Source: Myxococcota bacterium (lineage in GTDB: Bacteria > Myxococcota_C > UBA6777). Taken from it: a stretch of DNA of 31,094 nucleotides. A program made the translations under genes and the position numbers. The notes beneath the pieces are model-generated. The model had not been told where the DNA came from, made no database searches, and saw only the letters and a program-made list of their open reading frames with translations. The stretch spans positions 1 through 31,094 of the forward strand of contig CAUJFU010000364.1 in assembly GCA_963169055.1 (NCBI GenBank), given 5' to 3'. This document shows positions 16,805 to 26,469 of the stretch, piece by piece; position 1 is the first letter of the stretch, and each line of letters begins with the position of its first letter.

Positions 16805-17092
16805 TCACTTGCAAAGCCCTGCAAGGCAGGTGGGCCGCGTCTTTGGACAATGGGATGCTGTCTTGCATTGAACGCACTTGTTGCCTACGCAAAAACCAAA
16901 GGGTCCACACTCTGGATCTTTTTCGCAAGGTACGTCTTTTTGGTATTTCGGATCGTACGGATTGGTTCGTGGAACCGTATCTTCAAGATAACAAGCTCCC
17001 AATCCACATAGCAAAAAACAGAAAACCCCCAAAACGCCGAACCGAAGGACACGCAACGCGGCTTGCCGCACAAAAGCACCGATCCTTTTCAT
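16805..17092 (-). CDS. Small Cys-rich lipoprotein, paralogue of neighbour's N-terminus
   Basis: 95 residues from the ATG at 17092, preceded by GAGGGGGG. The signal peptide ends in the lipobox LGAC, with Cys34 as the lipidated residue. After it comes YLEDTVPRTNPYDPKY and a Cys module (CEKDPEC, CVGNKC, CKTASHC, CLAGLC). This matches the N-terminus of the adjacent 533-residue lipoprotein (YMDLQVPRTNLADPKF plus the same Cys spacing) but stops right after the module. It could be a complete small lipoprotein or a paralogue that lost its C-terminal domain; no remnant of that domain is visible downstream. It starts 11 bp after the PEGA gene, so the two are co-transcribed. Confidence 0.8.
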   Translation of the reverse strand: MKRIGAFVRQAALRVLRFGVLGVFCFLLCGLGACYLEDTVPRTNPYDPKYQKDVPCEKDPECGPFGFCVGNKCVQCKTASHCPKTRPTCLAGLCK

Positions 17093-17103
17093 GCGCACCC
17101 CCC

Positions 17104-18591
17104 TCAAGGCTTTTTCTCGCAAGGATGAATCTGTTCGAGATCAGGCCGTTCGCGCACAAAAAGAAACGTTCCAACCCCCATCCCCACGATCCCAAGAAAC
17201 ATCCCGAGATGCCCCATCGTCGTCAAAGAATTGCCCGTTCGCGCCGCATTTTCATAAGCCATCGCGTACGGTTCCATCCCAGTTTGCGCATTTTCGTACA
17301 ATCGGCGTTGTCGGGTGGCTTCTTGATGTGAAGCCGCTCCCATCCCGTAACCGAGACCGCCCAAACCAACGAGCGCAAGGCCCGCAAAAAACGGAACCCA
17401 CACCGCCGCAGGATGCAAGCGGCTTTGCTGTTTTTTTTCAATCCAAGATTGCGCCTCGGTGTCCTTCTCCAAAAAGAACGGAAGATGCGCGGGTTTGCCG
17501 TCTTCCACTTCGACGCGCCGATCCACCGAGCGATAACACATCCGTTTGATCTTGATCGCGTAGCTCCCGCGTGAAACAAACAGCTTGCTCGGCGTTAAGC
17601 CGCTGTACACACCGTCCACAAAGATCTGTGCCTGCGGCGGACTTGATGTCAGCGTCAGTTGCACAGACGGTCGCGGAACCGAAAGCGTCATCGGAGTCCC
17701 TTGAACAACCACAAAAGCCCTTGGATAGGGCGTAGATTGAGGATGCTCCACGTTTAAACGATACTTTCCGGGCGGCAAACGCACTTCCCAACGCGCTGTC
17801 TGCGTCGTCAACGGCGCAAGCAGCGAACCCCCTTCCAGCGTCAAACGCGCTTGATTGTCTTGTGTCTCGATGGTGACGGGCGTTTCTCCATAAGGCGGAG
17901 CAAATGCGTACGTGGCACGATGGCCCGCCTCAAGCCGAAACAAGCGTGTCTGTGGTGTCGAACTCGGATATTCCGCACTCAACAGATAAGGCCCGGGCGC
18001 AAGACGCAACGTCCAAGCCGCACCCTTTTGACAACGCTTCAATCCCGTCTCTTGAGCAACGCAGATCTGCGCATTCGGATCACCCGAAAGAATCGTCAAC
18101 TTTGGATCGCGCTTTGGCTTGGGCGGATCGACCCGAGGCGCTGGAATCGGCACCGCAGGGGCAAGCCCTTCAAGCTTTTTCATCTCGCGCTGCATCTCGC
18201 TCTTGCGCTGCTCGCTCTCGAAAAGCTCTTCCGCCATATAACGCCGATACAGCTCCAAGGCCCGACCATACAACGCCGATTGTTCTTCTTTGTCCTTGCT
18301 TTGTTCTGCCGCACGCATAAACAACCGCGCTGCGTTCAACATCAAACGCCCCTTCCGATAACGCATAATCGGCGGCAGCTTGCTTGATTCCCCTAGATCA
18401 TCCGCTTGTTTTTGAAAACATTCGCCCGCTTGTTTCGGTTGCCCCTTGCGAAAATATTGCACACAATCCGCTGCCCAAGCCCCACAAATCGGAACCAAAC
18501 AAAACCAACAGACCACAACGATGCTCCATGCCTCGCGTGTGATGCGCCGTACCTTGCAATCCATCTGATATCCCGATGCCATCTCGATCAT
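17104..18591 (-). CDS. PEGA-domain envelope protein with two C-terminal membrane helices
   Basis: 495 residues. A signal sequence ends near residue 40 (CGAWA then ADC). Residues about 45-140 are helical and TPR-like (GQPKQAGECFQKQ, ALYGRALELYRRYMAEELF). Three beta-rich repeats follow, the last being a clear PEGA domain (about 310-375: SSPPQAQIFVDGVYSGLTPSKLF, then VSRGSYAIKI). The two before it (163-300) look like degenerate PEGA copies ending in LAPGPYLL and LPPGKYRL. Two hydrophobic helices (about 396-420 and 458-479) anchor the end. PEGA proteins are common surface or kinase-associated proteins in Myxococcota; no catalytic motif is present. I prefer the ATG at 18591, which overlaps the stop of a short upstream reading frame as ATGA. 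ATGs at 18582 and 18564 are alternatives. Confidence 0.8.
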   Translation of the reverse strand: MIEMASGYQMDCKVRRITREAWSIVVVCWFCLVPICGAWAADCVQYFRKGQPKQAGECFQKQADDLGESSKLPPIMRYRKGRLMLNAARLFMRAAEQSKDKEEQSALYGRALELYRRYMAEELFESEQRKSEMQREMKKLEGLAPAVPIPAPRVDPPKPKRDPKLTILSGDPNAQICVAQETGLKRCQKGAAWTLRLAPGPYLLSAEYPSSTPQTRLFRLEAGHRATYAFAPPYGETPVTIETQDNQARLTLEGGSLLAPLTTQTARWEVRLPPGKYRLNVEHPQSTPYPRAFVVVQGTPMTLSVPRPSVQLTLTSSPPQAQIFVDGVYSGLTPSKLFVSRGSYAIKIKRMCYRSVDRRVEVEDGKPAHLPFFLEKDTEAQSWIEKKQQSRLHPAAVWVPFFAGLALVGLGGLGYGMGAASHQEATRQRRLYENAQTGMEPYAMAYENAARTGNSLTTMGHLGMFLGIVGMGVGTFLFVRERPDLEQIHPCEKKP

Positions 18592-18749
18592 GCCTCATCC
18601 CAAACGTTGCGATCACCCACACGCACGACACACCTCATCCGTCCAAAAAGCCAGCCTCGTGCATCGACGACCTTGGTTCCGCTTGTTTCAAACACAAAGA
18701 CTTTGCCACGTTTGACGCTTTGACACAAATAGTCGTGGCGCGGTGAACA
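18588..18749 (-). pseudogene. Possible gene remnant truncated by dispersed repeat D
   Basis: An open frame ends at 18588 with HDYLCQSVKRGKVFVFETSG then TKVVDARGWLFGRM and RNVWDEA plus stop. The composition looks like real protein, and the stop overlaps the PEGA ATG as ATGA, typical of a coupled operon. Yet the frame has no ATG of its own and runs upstream straight into repeat D. One reading is a gene whose 5' part was replaced by the repeat; another is a short gene starting within the repeat (ATG at 18887). I do not recognise a family. Confidence 0.35.
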
Positions 18750-18873
18750 AAAAAACCCGCGCTCGCGCCACCTCAAGCGACAGAGCCGCCTACGCGAAAG
18801 ACCTGTGATCTCTTCGCCCCTCACGGGGTCAAGGCGTTTGAAACCCTTGTGGGGTGTCGGGCCACGCCCACAA
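18750..18873 (+). repeat. Dispersed structured repeat, copy D (diverged)
   Basis: Full-length but diverged copy: ACCCGCGCTCGCG, TCAAGCGACAG, GATCTCTTCGCC, CACGGGGTCAAGG, then CAAGGcGTTT/AAACcCTTG and TGTGGG/CCCACA stems. Stem-forming bases are partly kept by paired changes. It lies between the divergent PEGA and A2M genes. Confidence 0.85.
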
Positions 18874-19065
18874 AAACGCCCCAGCAAGTCACTCCCAACA
18901 AATAGAAAAGATCCTTTTCCACCACACTGCGTACATCAAACCTCACAAGCCTTCTTCGCGAATCGCTTGCAGCATCCGTTTTTACCACACTTGCTTGACC
19001 ACGAACACTCTTGCGTGCCGTTTGCCCCCAAACCATCCGCGTGTGTTCCTGTCTTTGACGACCTT

Positions 19066-19070
19066 GGAGG
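19066..19070 (+). promoter_or_regulatory. Shine-Dalgarno GGAGG deciding the GTG start of the A2M gene
   Basis: GGAGG lies exactly six bases before GTG at 19077. The in-frame TTG at 19071 directly abuts it and would have no spacing, so GTG is the better start. Confidence 0.8.
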
Positions 19071-19076
19071 TTGATC

Positions 19077-22000
19077 GTGTCCCTATCTACACAACGATCC
19101 GCAACACCACCCCACAACGCCCATCCACCACAACGCCCACTCTCTCACCACAAACGCCCACCCATCCGCCAATACGGAACGGCGCACCCACCACAACACC
19201 CACCACAGCGCACCTCACGCTCGCCGCGACGCTTGGCCCTGTGGATCTTCTTGTGCTGCACGCTGCTCCTGCCCGCCCTCGACGGCTGCGTTGAAACACA
19301 CGCTGCACCCGACAACTGGCCCCAAGGCAAACCACCTGTCGCACGCTTTGCCCCCAAAACCAGCATCGCAAAACGCGCCACCGCACCCTCCCCCAGCGCT
19401 CGCGCAATCAAAGATCAATTCTCACTCGACGCGATCGCCCCAAACACCCAACGATCCGCCAAAACACAACCCCTCAATGCCAACCAAACGTCCCTCGCAC
19501 AACAAGTCTCCACCTATTTCGGCAAAGGCCGCCAACTCCGCACCCTGATCGAAACCGACAAGCCCATCTATCAACCGGGACACACCATCTGGACACGCGC
19601 TGTCTTCCTTCGACAACAAGCCAACACACCCCTCAAACAACGCGGAGCCGCTCTCTTTCAACTCATCGATCCGCGTGGCCGCGTCCAACAAAAGAAGCGC
19701 ATCGAAGTCAAAGACGGACACGCCTATACCGATTTTTCGCTGTCCAAAGACCTCGTCGGTGGTGAGTACATCTTGCGCGTCGAACATCTCCTCTGGCCCG
19801 ACCTCAAAAGCGACCACAAGATCACTGTCAGCGTCTATCAGCCCCCTCGCATCAAGAAAAAATTAGACTTCTTGCGAAAAACCTACGGCGCGGGCGAAGA
19901 AGTCCAAGCCTTTTTCTCGATCAAACGCGCAACGGGCGAACCCTTGCCAAACCACCCAGTGCGGATGATCGCCCAACTCGACGGAAAACCCTACAAACAA
20001 TGGGAAGCCAAAACCGACGACAAAGGCGAAGCCATCCTCAGCCTCGTTCTTCCTCAAACCCTTGAAACCGACGACGGACTCCTCAACGTCTTGATCGAAG
20101 AAGGCGGTGTCACCGAATCCATCGCTCGCCCTCTCCCTCTCGCCGTCAAGCGCCTCAAAGTCGCCTTCTTCCCAGAAGGCGGATACAGCGCCCTTGGACT
20201 GACCAGCCGCGTCTACCTCGCTGCTCGAAAAATGCTCGACAACAAACCCTTCGATCTCGTCGGAGATATCCGCGATGATCGTGGAAAAACCGTCGCCACC
20301 ATCAAAACCTTTCACGACGGCATGGGACGTTTTCTCTACACCCCCAAAAAAGGCCGCTCCTATCATCTCCATATCACCCAACCTATCGGCCTCACTCAAA
20401 CCTTCGCACTCCCTGACGCCCAACCGTCCGGCTTCTCCTTCCAAGTCCACGACGATCCCACCGCACAACACAACGACCTCTCCCTCACTTTCCACAGCAA
20501 GCGCTCACAACGCATCACTTTGCTTGGCCTACAACACGAAAGCGTCGTCGCACACGCCGCTTTCAAGCTCACTCGCGGCCCCCAAAAGATCCGCCTGCCG
20601 CTCAAAAAACAATGGCGCGGCATCCTTCGCCTAACCGCTTTTGACGACAACGACACGCCTGTCGCCGAACGTCTGATCTTCCGACGCCACGGCAAAGACC
20701 TCACCATCCGCATCCAACCTGACCAAGCCACCTATCCTCTCCGCGCCTCCGCCTCCGCCACCTTGCGCGTCACCAATCCTGACGGTAAACCCGTTCCCAA
20801 CGCCCTCCTCGGTGTCTCCGTAGTCGACGACACCGTCCTCAACTTTGCCGATGACCACGAACCTCAATTTCTCTCACAACGCTTCCTCACCACCCAACTC
20901 ACGGGCAAGATCCACAAACCCAACTTTTATTTCGATCCCAAAGAGAAAAAAGCTCCCTACGCCCTCGACTTTGTGATGGCAACCCACGGCTGGCGTGCCT
21001 TCTCTTGGAAAGCCGTCCAACAACCTCCCTTCCTCCCCACCCAGCGCCCTCTCTCTTCGCTCACCATCCACACGCCTCCCACAGCCATGCCCGGAGGCAG
21101 ACACCGATTCCGCAGAATGCGTCCGATGGCTGAGGGCTTTGCTCGACCTGCACGCGCCCCCATGATGCCAATGGCTCCCCCCCCTATGATGGCTCCCCAA
21201 CCCGCCCCCGTCGTACCTGCACAACCTGTCCCCAAGGCCGAACCTGTCCAAGCCCCCCAACCCGTCAATCCCGCGCCCAAGCCCATGAAAGCCCCGCGCC
21301 CACAGGAAAACGAACGCGCAAACAAAGACGCCATCGCTCGCCCTCCCGCCCAAGATCCCGCACCCGAAAAGAAAAAAGCCAAACGCGATCAAGGAGTTGC
21401 CGACGAAGAAGCGATGCCCCGCGCAAACGACAAACAACAAGTCGCGGCTGGCGCTCCTGCCCGCATAATGCGCGGCCCTTGGCGGCGCGGTAGACGCATC
21501 GCCGTCCACCACAACCAGATCTACATCTACCAACGTATCCATTTCACTGCGCAAAGCGTAGAGATCACCCCTCAACACCGATACATCCTCCAAAACCTCA
21601 CCTACACCATGCGCAACTACCCCAAGATCCAACTCTGTATCGCTGGACACACCAGCCCCACAGAAGCCAAAACCCCCGAAGAACATCAGAAACTTTCCCA
21701 ACAACGCGCCCAAAGCATCCAAAAAGCCCTCCAAGCCCAAGGCATCGACCCTCAACGCCTGCTCCTCGGCGTGTACGGCCCCTCGCAACCCCTCTATAAC
21801 CAGTATTACGGCGCACATTACGCCACATACAACCAGCGCGTCGACTTCCGCATCGGAGAAGCCTACTGCCCCGTCACTTATCCCAACTACGGCTTTGTCC
21901 GCTCCCGTGTCTTCCCCACCCAGTTCTACAAAGAAAACGACCAACCCACTACACGCACCGACTTCCGCGAAACCCTCTATTGGAACCCCAAGATCCGCAC

Positions 22001-24041
22001 CAACGCCCTAGGCCAAGCCACCATCCGCTTCGGCCTCAACGACAATGCCTCCTCTTTCCGTATCCGTGTATCCGGCCTCGGCGGTGGATGGATCGGACAA
22101 AAAGAACACGTCATCTCCGCCGTCAAACCTTTCTTTCTCAGCGTCAAAGCCCCCCTCGAAGTCTCTGCTGACGATGCCCTCGCCCTTCCGCTCACCCTCG
22201 AAAACCGCACCAAACGCTCCCTTCGCGTTCGCGTCACCTCCGTCTTTTCTCCTCACATCAAACTGCTCGAAGATCCCACCCCTGCCCTCGTCACCCTGCG
22301 CCCACGACAAAGCAAAACCTTCTTCTTCCCTGCCCGTGTGATCGCCTCTCACGGTACTGCTTCTCTCCAGTTTACTGCCAAAGGTAGCGGCCTCGAAGAT
22401 AGCTTCTCCCATACCATCGAGATCTATCCTCGCGGCTTCCCTTTCCAAGTCTCCCAAGGTGGTCTTCTTCAAAACGAACAAGAAAAAACCATCACTTTCA
22501 CACTTCCCGAAGATATCCGTACTGCTTCGCCTGTCACAAAACTGACCTTCCAAGTCTCTACACTCTCGCATCTTACTCAGAGCCTTGCTTCAATGCTGCG
22601 CGAACCTTACGGATGCTTTGAACAGACTTCTTCCACCAATTACCCCAACGTCATGATCGTGAACTTCTTGAAACAACAAGGCTTTCAAGAACCTCAGATC
22701 ATGCGTCGCGCCCAAGAACTCCTTGATCGCGGGTACAAACGACTCGTCCAATTTGAAACCAAAGAAAAAGGCTTCGAGTGGTTTGGACATTCTCCTGCAC
22801 ACGAAGCCCTCACCGCCTATGGCCTCCTTCAATTCAACGATATGCGTGCCATCTATCCCCAACTCGACGACCAGATGGTCCAACGCACCCAACGCTGGCT
22901 ACGCGCAAAACGCAACAACCAAGGTGGATACCAACGAAACGCCCGCGCACTCGACACCTTCGGTAGCGCACCTAGCGATATCACCGACGCTTACATCACC
23001 TTTGCCCGCGCCGAAGCCAACGACAAAAATCTTCGCGCCGAACTCCGCCACGTCCACCAACTCGCCCAACGCCCCGAAGGCAAACAAGATCCCTACCTGC
23101 TCGCTCTTGCCACCGCCACCGCTCTCAAGGTCAGCGGCCCCCAAAACCCCAAAGCCCGACGACTCCTCCGACGACTCCTTGATTCACAATCTCCTGATGG
23201 CAGCTTCCGAGGAAGTCGCATCTCCATCACCTCTTCTTCTGGATACAACCTTCACATCGAAACCACTGCTCTTGCCATCCTCGCCATGCTCAAAGCCTCT
23301 CCCCTCCCAGAGTCCGCCCTCCAACGTGCCATCCAATGGATGATGACCAACCAACGCTTCGGTGGGTACGGCGCAACACAAGCCACCATCCTCGCCCTTC
23401 GCGCCATTATGGCCTACCAAAACACCTTCCCCTCTAAACCCGGCGATGGCCGCATCACCGCTCTCCTCAACGGACAAACACTCGAACAACAAAGCTTCTC
23501 CCAAGGCCAATTGGCTTCCGTCCAATTCGCCGACTTCGGCAAAGCCCTTCGCCCCGGTAAAAACACCCTCACCCTCCGCCTCAAAAGCCCCCGTAACATC
23601 CCCTTTGCTTTTGATCTCCAGTATTATACTTTCTCTCCCAACTCTAGCGAAACAGTCCCTCTCGCTTTGCAAACCAAACTCAACAAACGCCGCGCTCGCA
23701 TGGGTGAAACCATCCGACTCACCGCCACCTTGCGCAACACCACCGAACGCGGCCTGCCCATGACCCTCGCTCGCCTCAACTTCCCGGGCGCGCTCGAACC
23801 CCAACTCTGGCAACTCAAAGCCCTCAAAGAGAAAAAACTCGTCGACTTCTACGAAACCCGTCCTCGCGAACTCATCCTCTACTGGCGCTCTCTCGCCCCC
23901 AACTTCAAAACCACCCTCCAACTCGACCTTGTCGCCCGTGTCACCGGCAATTACAACTCCGCACCCTCCCGCGCCTATCTCTACTACACCAACGACCAGA
24001 TCTTCTGGACTCCCCCTCTCTCCACTAGCATCATCCCCTAA
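19077..24041 (+). CDS. Bacterial alpha-2-macroglobulin with thioester and inserted OmpA-like domain
   Basis: 1654 residues. After a long Pro/His-rich N-terminus, a hydrophobic stretch ends in ALDGC (Cys71; the Asp at -2 is unusual), a likely lipoprotein or membrane anchor. Macroglobulin domains follow: MG2-type ETDKPIYQPGHT (159-170), FFPEGGYSALG (364-373), and the MG6-type SVVDDTVLNFADD (581-593). A Pro/Ala/Met-rich linker (about 668-812) comes next. Residues about 814-926 read as an OmpA C-terminal-like domain: IHFTAQSVEITP, CIAGHTS (854-860), LSQQRAQSIQ (873-882) and NQRVDFRI. Then the A2M domain (RETLYWNPKIRTNALG) and the thioester domain with CFEQ at 1180-1183 (compare CLEQ in E. coli). 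The family traps proteases by bait cleavage and covalent linking in the periplasm. The usual pbpC partner is not in the window. The start is GTG after GGAGG. Confidence 0.92.
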   Translation: MSLSTQRSATPPHNAHPPQRPLSHHKRPPIRQYGTAHPPQHPPQRTSRSPRRLALWIFLCCTLLLPALDGCVETHAAPDNWPQGKPPVARFAPKTSIAKRATAPSPSARAIKDQFSLDAIAPNTQRSAKTQPLNANQTSLAQQVSTYFGKGRQLRTLIETDKPIYQPGHTIWTRAVFLRQQANTPLKQRGAALFQLIDPRGRVQQKKRIEVKDGHAYTDFSLSKDLVGGEYILRVEHLLWPDLKSDHKITVSVYQPPRIKKKLDFLRKTYGAGEEVQAFFSIKRATGEPLPNHPVRMIAQLDGKPYKQWEAKTDDKGEAILSLVLPQTLETDDGLLNVLIEEGGVTESIARPLPLAVKRLKVAFFPEGGYSALGLTSRVYLAARKMLDNKPFDLVGDIRDDRGKTVATIKTFHDGMGRFLYTPKKGRSYHLHITQPIGLTQTFALPDAQPSGFSFQVHDDPTAQHNDLSLTFHSKRSQRITLLGLQHESVVAHAAFKLTRGPQKIRLPLKKQWRGILRLTAFDDNDTPVAERLIFRRHGKDLTIRIQPDQATYPLRASASATLRVTNPDGKPVPNALLGVSVVDDTVLNFADDHEPQFLSQRFLTTQLTGKIHKPNFYFDPKEKKAPYALDFVMATHGWRAFSWKAVQQPPFLPTQRPLSSLTIHTPPTAMPGGRHRFRRMRPMAEGFARPARAPMMPMAPPPMMAPQPAPVVPAQPVPKAEPVQAPQPVNPAPKPMKAPRPQENERANKDAIARPPAQDPAPEKKKAKRDQGVADEEAMPRANDKQQVAAGAPARIMRGPWRRGRRIAVHHNQIYIYQRIHFTAQSVEITPQHRYILQNLTYTMRNYPKIQLCIAGHTSPTEAKTPEEHQKLSQQRAQSIQKALQAQGIDPQRLLLGVYGPSQPLYNQYYGAHYATYNQRVDFRIGEAYCPVTYPNYGFVRSRVFPTQFYKENDQPTTRTDFRETLYWNPKIRTNALGQATIRFGLNDNASSFRIRVSGLGGGWIGQKEHVISAVKPFFLSVKAPLEVSADDALALPLTLENRTKRSLRVRVTSVFSPHIKLLEDPTPALVTLRPRQSKTFFFPARVIASHGTASLQFTAKGSGLEDSFSHTIEIYPRGFPFQVSQGGLLQNEQEKTITFTLPEDIRTASPVTKLTFQVSTLSHLTQSLASMLREPYGCFEQTSSTNYPNVMIVNFLKQQGFQEPQIMRRAQELLDRGYKRLVQFETKEKGFEWFGHSPAHEALTAYGLLQFNDMRAIYPQLDDQMVQRTQRWLRAKRNNQGGYQRNARALDTFGSAPSDITDAYITFARAEANDKNLRAELRHVHQLAQRPEGKQDPYLLALATATALKVSGPQNPKARRLLRRLLDSQSPDGSFRGSRISITSSSGYNLHIETTALAILAMLKASPLPESALQRAIQWMMTNQRFGGYGATQATILALRAIMAYQNTFPSKPGDGRITALLNGQTLEQQSFSQGQLASVQFADFGKALRPGKNTLTLRLKSPRNIPFAFDLQYYTFSPNSSETVPLALQTKLNKRRARMGETIRLTATLRNTTERGLPMTLARLNFPGALEPQLWQLKALKEKKLVDFYETRPRELILYWRSLAPNFKTTLQLDLVARVTGNYNSAPSRAYLYYTNDQIFWTPPLSTSIIP

Positions 24042-24103
24042 CGAACAAAAAATCCTCGCGTTGTCCGACTCTCCACCAGCATCATCCCCTAACGAACAAA
24101 AAA
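24018..24103 (+). repeat. 51-bp tandem duplication spanning the A2M stop codon
   Basis: CTCTCCAC(T/C)AGCATCATCC followed by CCTAACGAACAAAAAA occurs at 24018-24052 and 24069-24103. The period of 51 keeps the frame. The first copy holds the real stop (24039-24041); the second would encode LSTSIIP plus stop again. Confidence 0.93.
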
Positions 24104-24105
24104 AC

Positions 24106-26469
24106 CTAAGACTTTGACCAAGACCAGTCGCGAATCTCAGGCATATCTTGCCCGTACTCTGCGATGTAGTGTTTGTGTTCGATCAACTTATCGCGCAAGA
24201 ATTGTTTGGCCGAGGCTGCGCGAGAACCCAACTTGGCGACACGGTCGATCACGTCGCCAACGAGATGGAAGCGGTCGATCTCGTTCAGCACCGCCATATC
24301 AAAGGGAGTGGTGGTGGTGCCTTCTTCTTTATAACCGCGCACATGCAGATGCTTGTGATGGCTGCGGCGATAAGCGAGGCGATGAATCAACCAAGGATAT
24401 CCGTGAAAAGCAAAGATCGTCGGCGTATCGGGCGGAAAGAGGATATCGTAATCTTTGTCACTCAAGCCGTGTGGATGCTCGTTTTGCGGTTGGAGGGTCA
24501 TCAAATCCACGATGTTGATCACCCGCACGCGCAAGTGAGGGAAGTGTTTACGCAATATCTCGACCGCCGCAAGAGTCTCCATCGTCGGGATATCACCCGC
24601 GCAAGCCATCACAACGTCGGGCTCGCCTTCGTCGTTGCTCGCCCACTCCCAGATGCCCAGTCCTGTCGTGCAATGCTTGATCGCTGCATCCATATCCAAC
24701 CACTGCAACGCGGGTTGTTTTCCTGCAACGATCACGTTGATCTTGTCACGGCTTCTCAGACATTGATCCGTCACCCAAAGCAACGTATTGGCGTCGGGTG
24801 GTAAATAAACACGGATAATACTGGCTTTCTTGTTCACGACGTGATCGATAAACCCGGGATCTTGGTGGCTAAAGCCGTTGTGATCTTGCCGCCAAACATG
24901 CGAAGTCAAAAGATAATTCAGCGAAGAAATCGAGCGCCGCCAAGGGATATGGCGCGTCACTTTCAACCACTTTGCATGTTGATTGAACATCGAGTCGATG
25001 ATGTGGATAAACGCTTCATAACACGAAAACAGCCCGTGGCGGCCCGTCAACAGATAACCTTCGAGCCAACCCTGACAAAGATGCTCGCTCAACACTTCCA
25101 TCACACGACCATCTGCCGAGATATGCTCATCAGTCTCTACGTGTTCTGCGGTAGAAACGCGGTTTGTCACCTCAAACAAACTACCAAGACGATTGGACTC
25201 CGTTTCATCGGGCCCAAACACTCGAAAGTTCTTGTGATCGTCATTGAGTTTCATCACATCGCGCAGAAAATGCCCCATCACCCGCGTCGACTCCACTTGG
25301 ATCTTGCCCGGCTTTTGAACATCCACCGCAAGTTTCCGATAATCGGGCATCCGCAGATCACGCAACAACACGCCCCCGTTGGCATGGGGGCTTGCGCCCA
25401 TCCGCCGATTCCCCAACGGCGCAAGCTCCGCGAGATCTGACCGCAAACGCCCCTGCTCATCAAAGATCTCTTCGGGTCGGTAGCTGCGCAACCACTCTTC
25501 CAACATCGTAAGATGCGAAGGATCTTTCGCCAACCCCGAAAGCGGTACTTGATGCGAACGCCACGTCCCTTCGACAGGACGGCCATCCACCACCTTCGGA
25601 CCTGTCCATCCCTTCGGCGTTCGCAACACGATCATCGGCCACAATGGCCGCTTTGTAAATCCGTTGCAACGGGCTTCCTGTTGGATCGCCTTAATCTCCT
25701 GAACGCACTGCTCCAACACAGACGCCATCTGCTGATGCACGTTCTCGGCCTCGTCGCCTGTCACAAAGTATGGCTTGTGTCCATAACCGCGCATCAACAT
25801 CTCCAGCTCTTCTTGTGGGATGCGCGAAAGCACCGTTGGATTGGCGATCTTGTAACCGTTCAGATGCAAGATCGGCAAAACCGCCCCATCATGCGCGGGA
25901 TTGAGAAACTTGTTGGAATGCCAACTCGCCGCCAACGGACCCGTCTCCGCTTCACCATCCCCGATCACGCAAGCCGCGATCAGTTCGGGATTATCAAACA
26001 CCGCACCATAAGCATGCGCCAACGCATACCCCAACTCCCCGCCTTCGTGGATCGATCCGGGTGTTTCTGGCGCAACGTGGCTTGGAATCCCTCCCGGAAA
26101 CGAAAATTGCTTGAACAAACGGCGCATCCCTTCTTCATCCCGCGTAATACTCGGATACACCTCCGAATACACCCCTTCCAGATATGTCTGCGCCACCATG
26201 CCCGGCCCACCATGCCCCGGCCCTGTGATGTAAATCACCTCCAGATCATACGCCTTGATCACCCGGTTCAGATGCACATAAATCAAGTTCAACCCGGGCG
26301 TCGTACCCCAATGCCCTAACAACCGAGGTTTTACATGCTCCAAACGCAACGGCTCCCGCAGCAAGGGATTGTCGAGCAAATAGATCTGTCCCACAGACAG
26401 ATAATTCGATGCGCGCCAATACGCATCCATCTTTCGCAATTCCTCAGGTGAAAGCAGCTTCTCTGTCAT
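24106..26469 (-). CDS. xfp: Xylulose-5-phosphate/fructose-6-phosphate phosphoketolase
   Basis: 787 residues, the normal size for this thiamine-diphosphate enzyme. It splits xylulose 5-phosphate (and often fructose 6-phosphate) with phosphate into acetyl phosphate plus glyceraldehyde 3-phosphate (or erythrose 4-phosphate) in the cytoplasm. Motifs: LGHWGTTPG with His53, GPGHGGPG with His86, IHEGGELGY with His141, and the TPP/Mg site [19 protein letters not shown] (170-188). AGGAG six bases before the ATG supports the start. Acetate kinase or phosphotransacetylase, which would use acetyl phosphate, is not adjacent, so the gene appears monocistronic. It converges on the A2M gene with 64 bp between stops, and repeat E lies upstream. 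Whether it prefers one sugar phosphate cannot be told from sequence. Confidence 0.97.
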   Translation of the reverse strand: MTEKLLSPEELRKMDAYWRASNYLSVGQIYLLDNPLLREPLRLEHVKPRLLGHWGTTPGLNLIYVHLNRVIKAYDLEVIYITGPGHGGPGMVAQTYLEGVYSEVYPSITRDEEGMRRLFKQFSFPGGIPSHVAPETPGSIHEGGELGYALAHAYGAVFDNPELIAACVIGDGEAETGPLAASWHSNKFLNPAHDGAVLPILHLNGYKIANPTVLSRIPQEELEMLMRGYGHKPYFVTGDEAENVHQQMASVLEQCVQEIKAIQQEARCNGFTKRPLWPMIVLRTPKGWTGPKVVDGRPVEGTWRSHQVPLSGLAKDPSHLTMLEEWLRSYRPEEIFDEQGRLRSDLAELAPLGNRRMGASPHANGGVLLRDLRMPDYRKLAVDVQKPGKIQVESTRVMGHFLRDVMKLNDDHKNFRVFGPDETESNRLGSLFEVTNRVSTAEHVETDEHISADGRVMEVLSEHLCQGWLEGYLLTGRHGLFSCYEAFIHIIDSMFNQHAKWLKVTRHIPWRRSISSLNYLLTSHVWRQDHNGFSHQDPGFIDHVVNKKASIIRVYLPPDANTLLWVTDQCLRSRDKINVIVAGKQPALQWLDMDAAIKHCTTGLGIWEWASNDEGEPDVVMACAGDIPTMETLAAVEILRKHFPHLRVRVINIVDLMTLQPQNEHPHGLSDKDYDILFPPDTPTIFAFHGYPWLIHRLAYRRSHHKHLHVRGYKEEGTTTTPFDMAVLNEIDRFHLVGDVIDRVAKLGSRAASAKQFLRDKLIEHKHYIAEYGQDMPEIRDWSWSKS

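Larger units (their letters stand above)
18592..19076. other. 485-bp divergent intergenic region (PEGA gene / A2M gene)
   Basis: It holds the possible gene remnant and repeat D. After 18874 there are about 200 further bases without recognisable coding. GGAGG at 19066-19070 is the A2M ribosome site. TTGACC near 18994 is a possible -35, but no AT-rich -10 follows. Confidence 0.5.
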
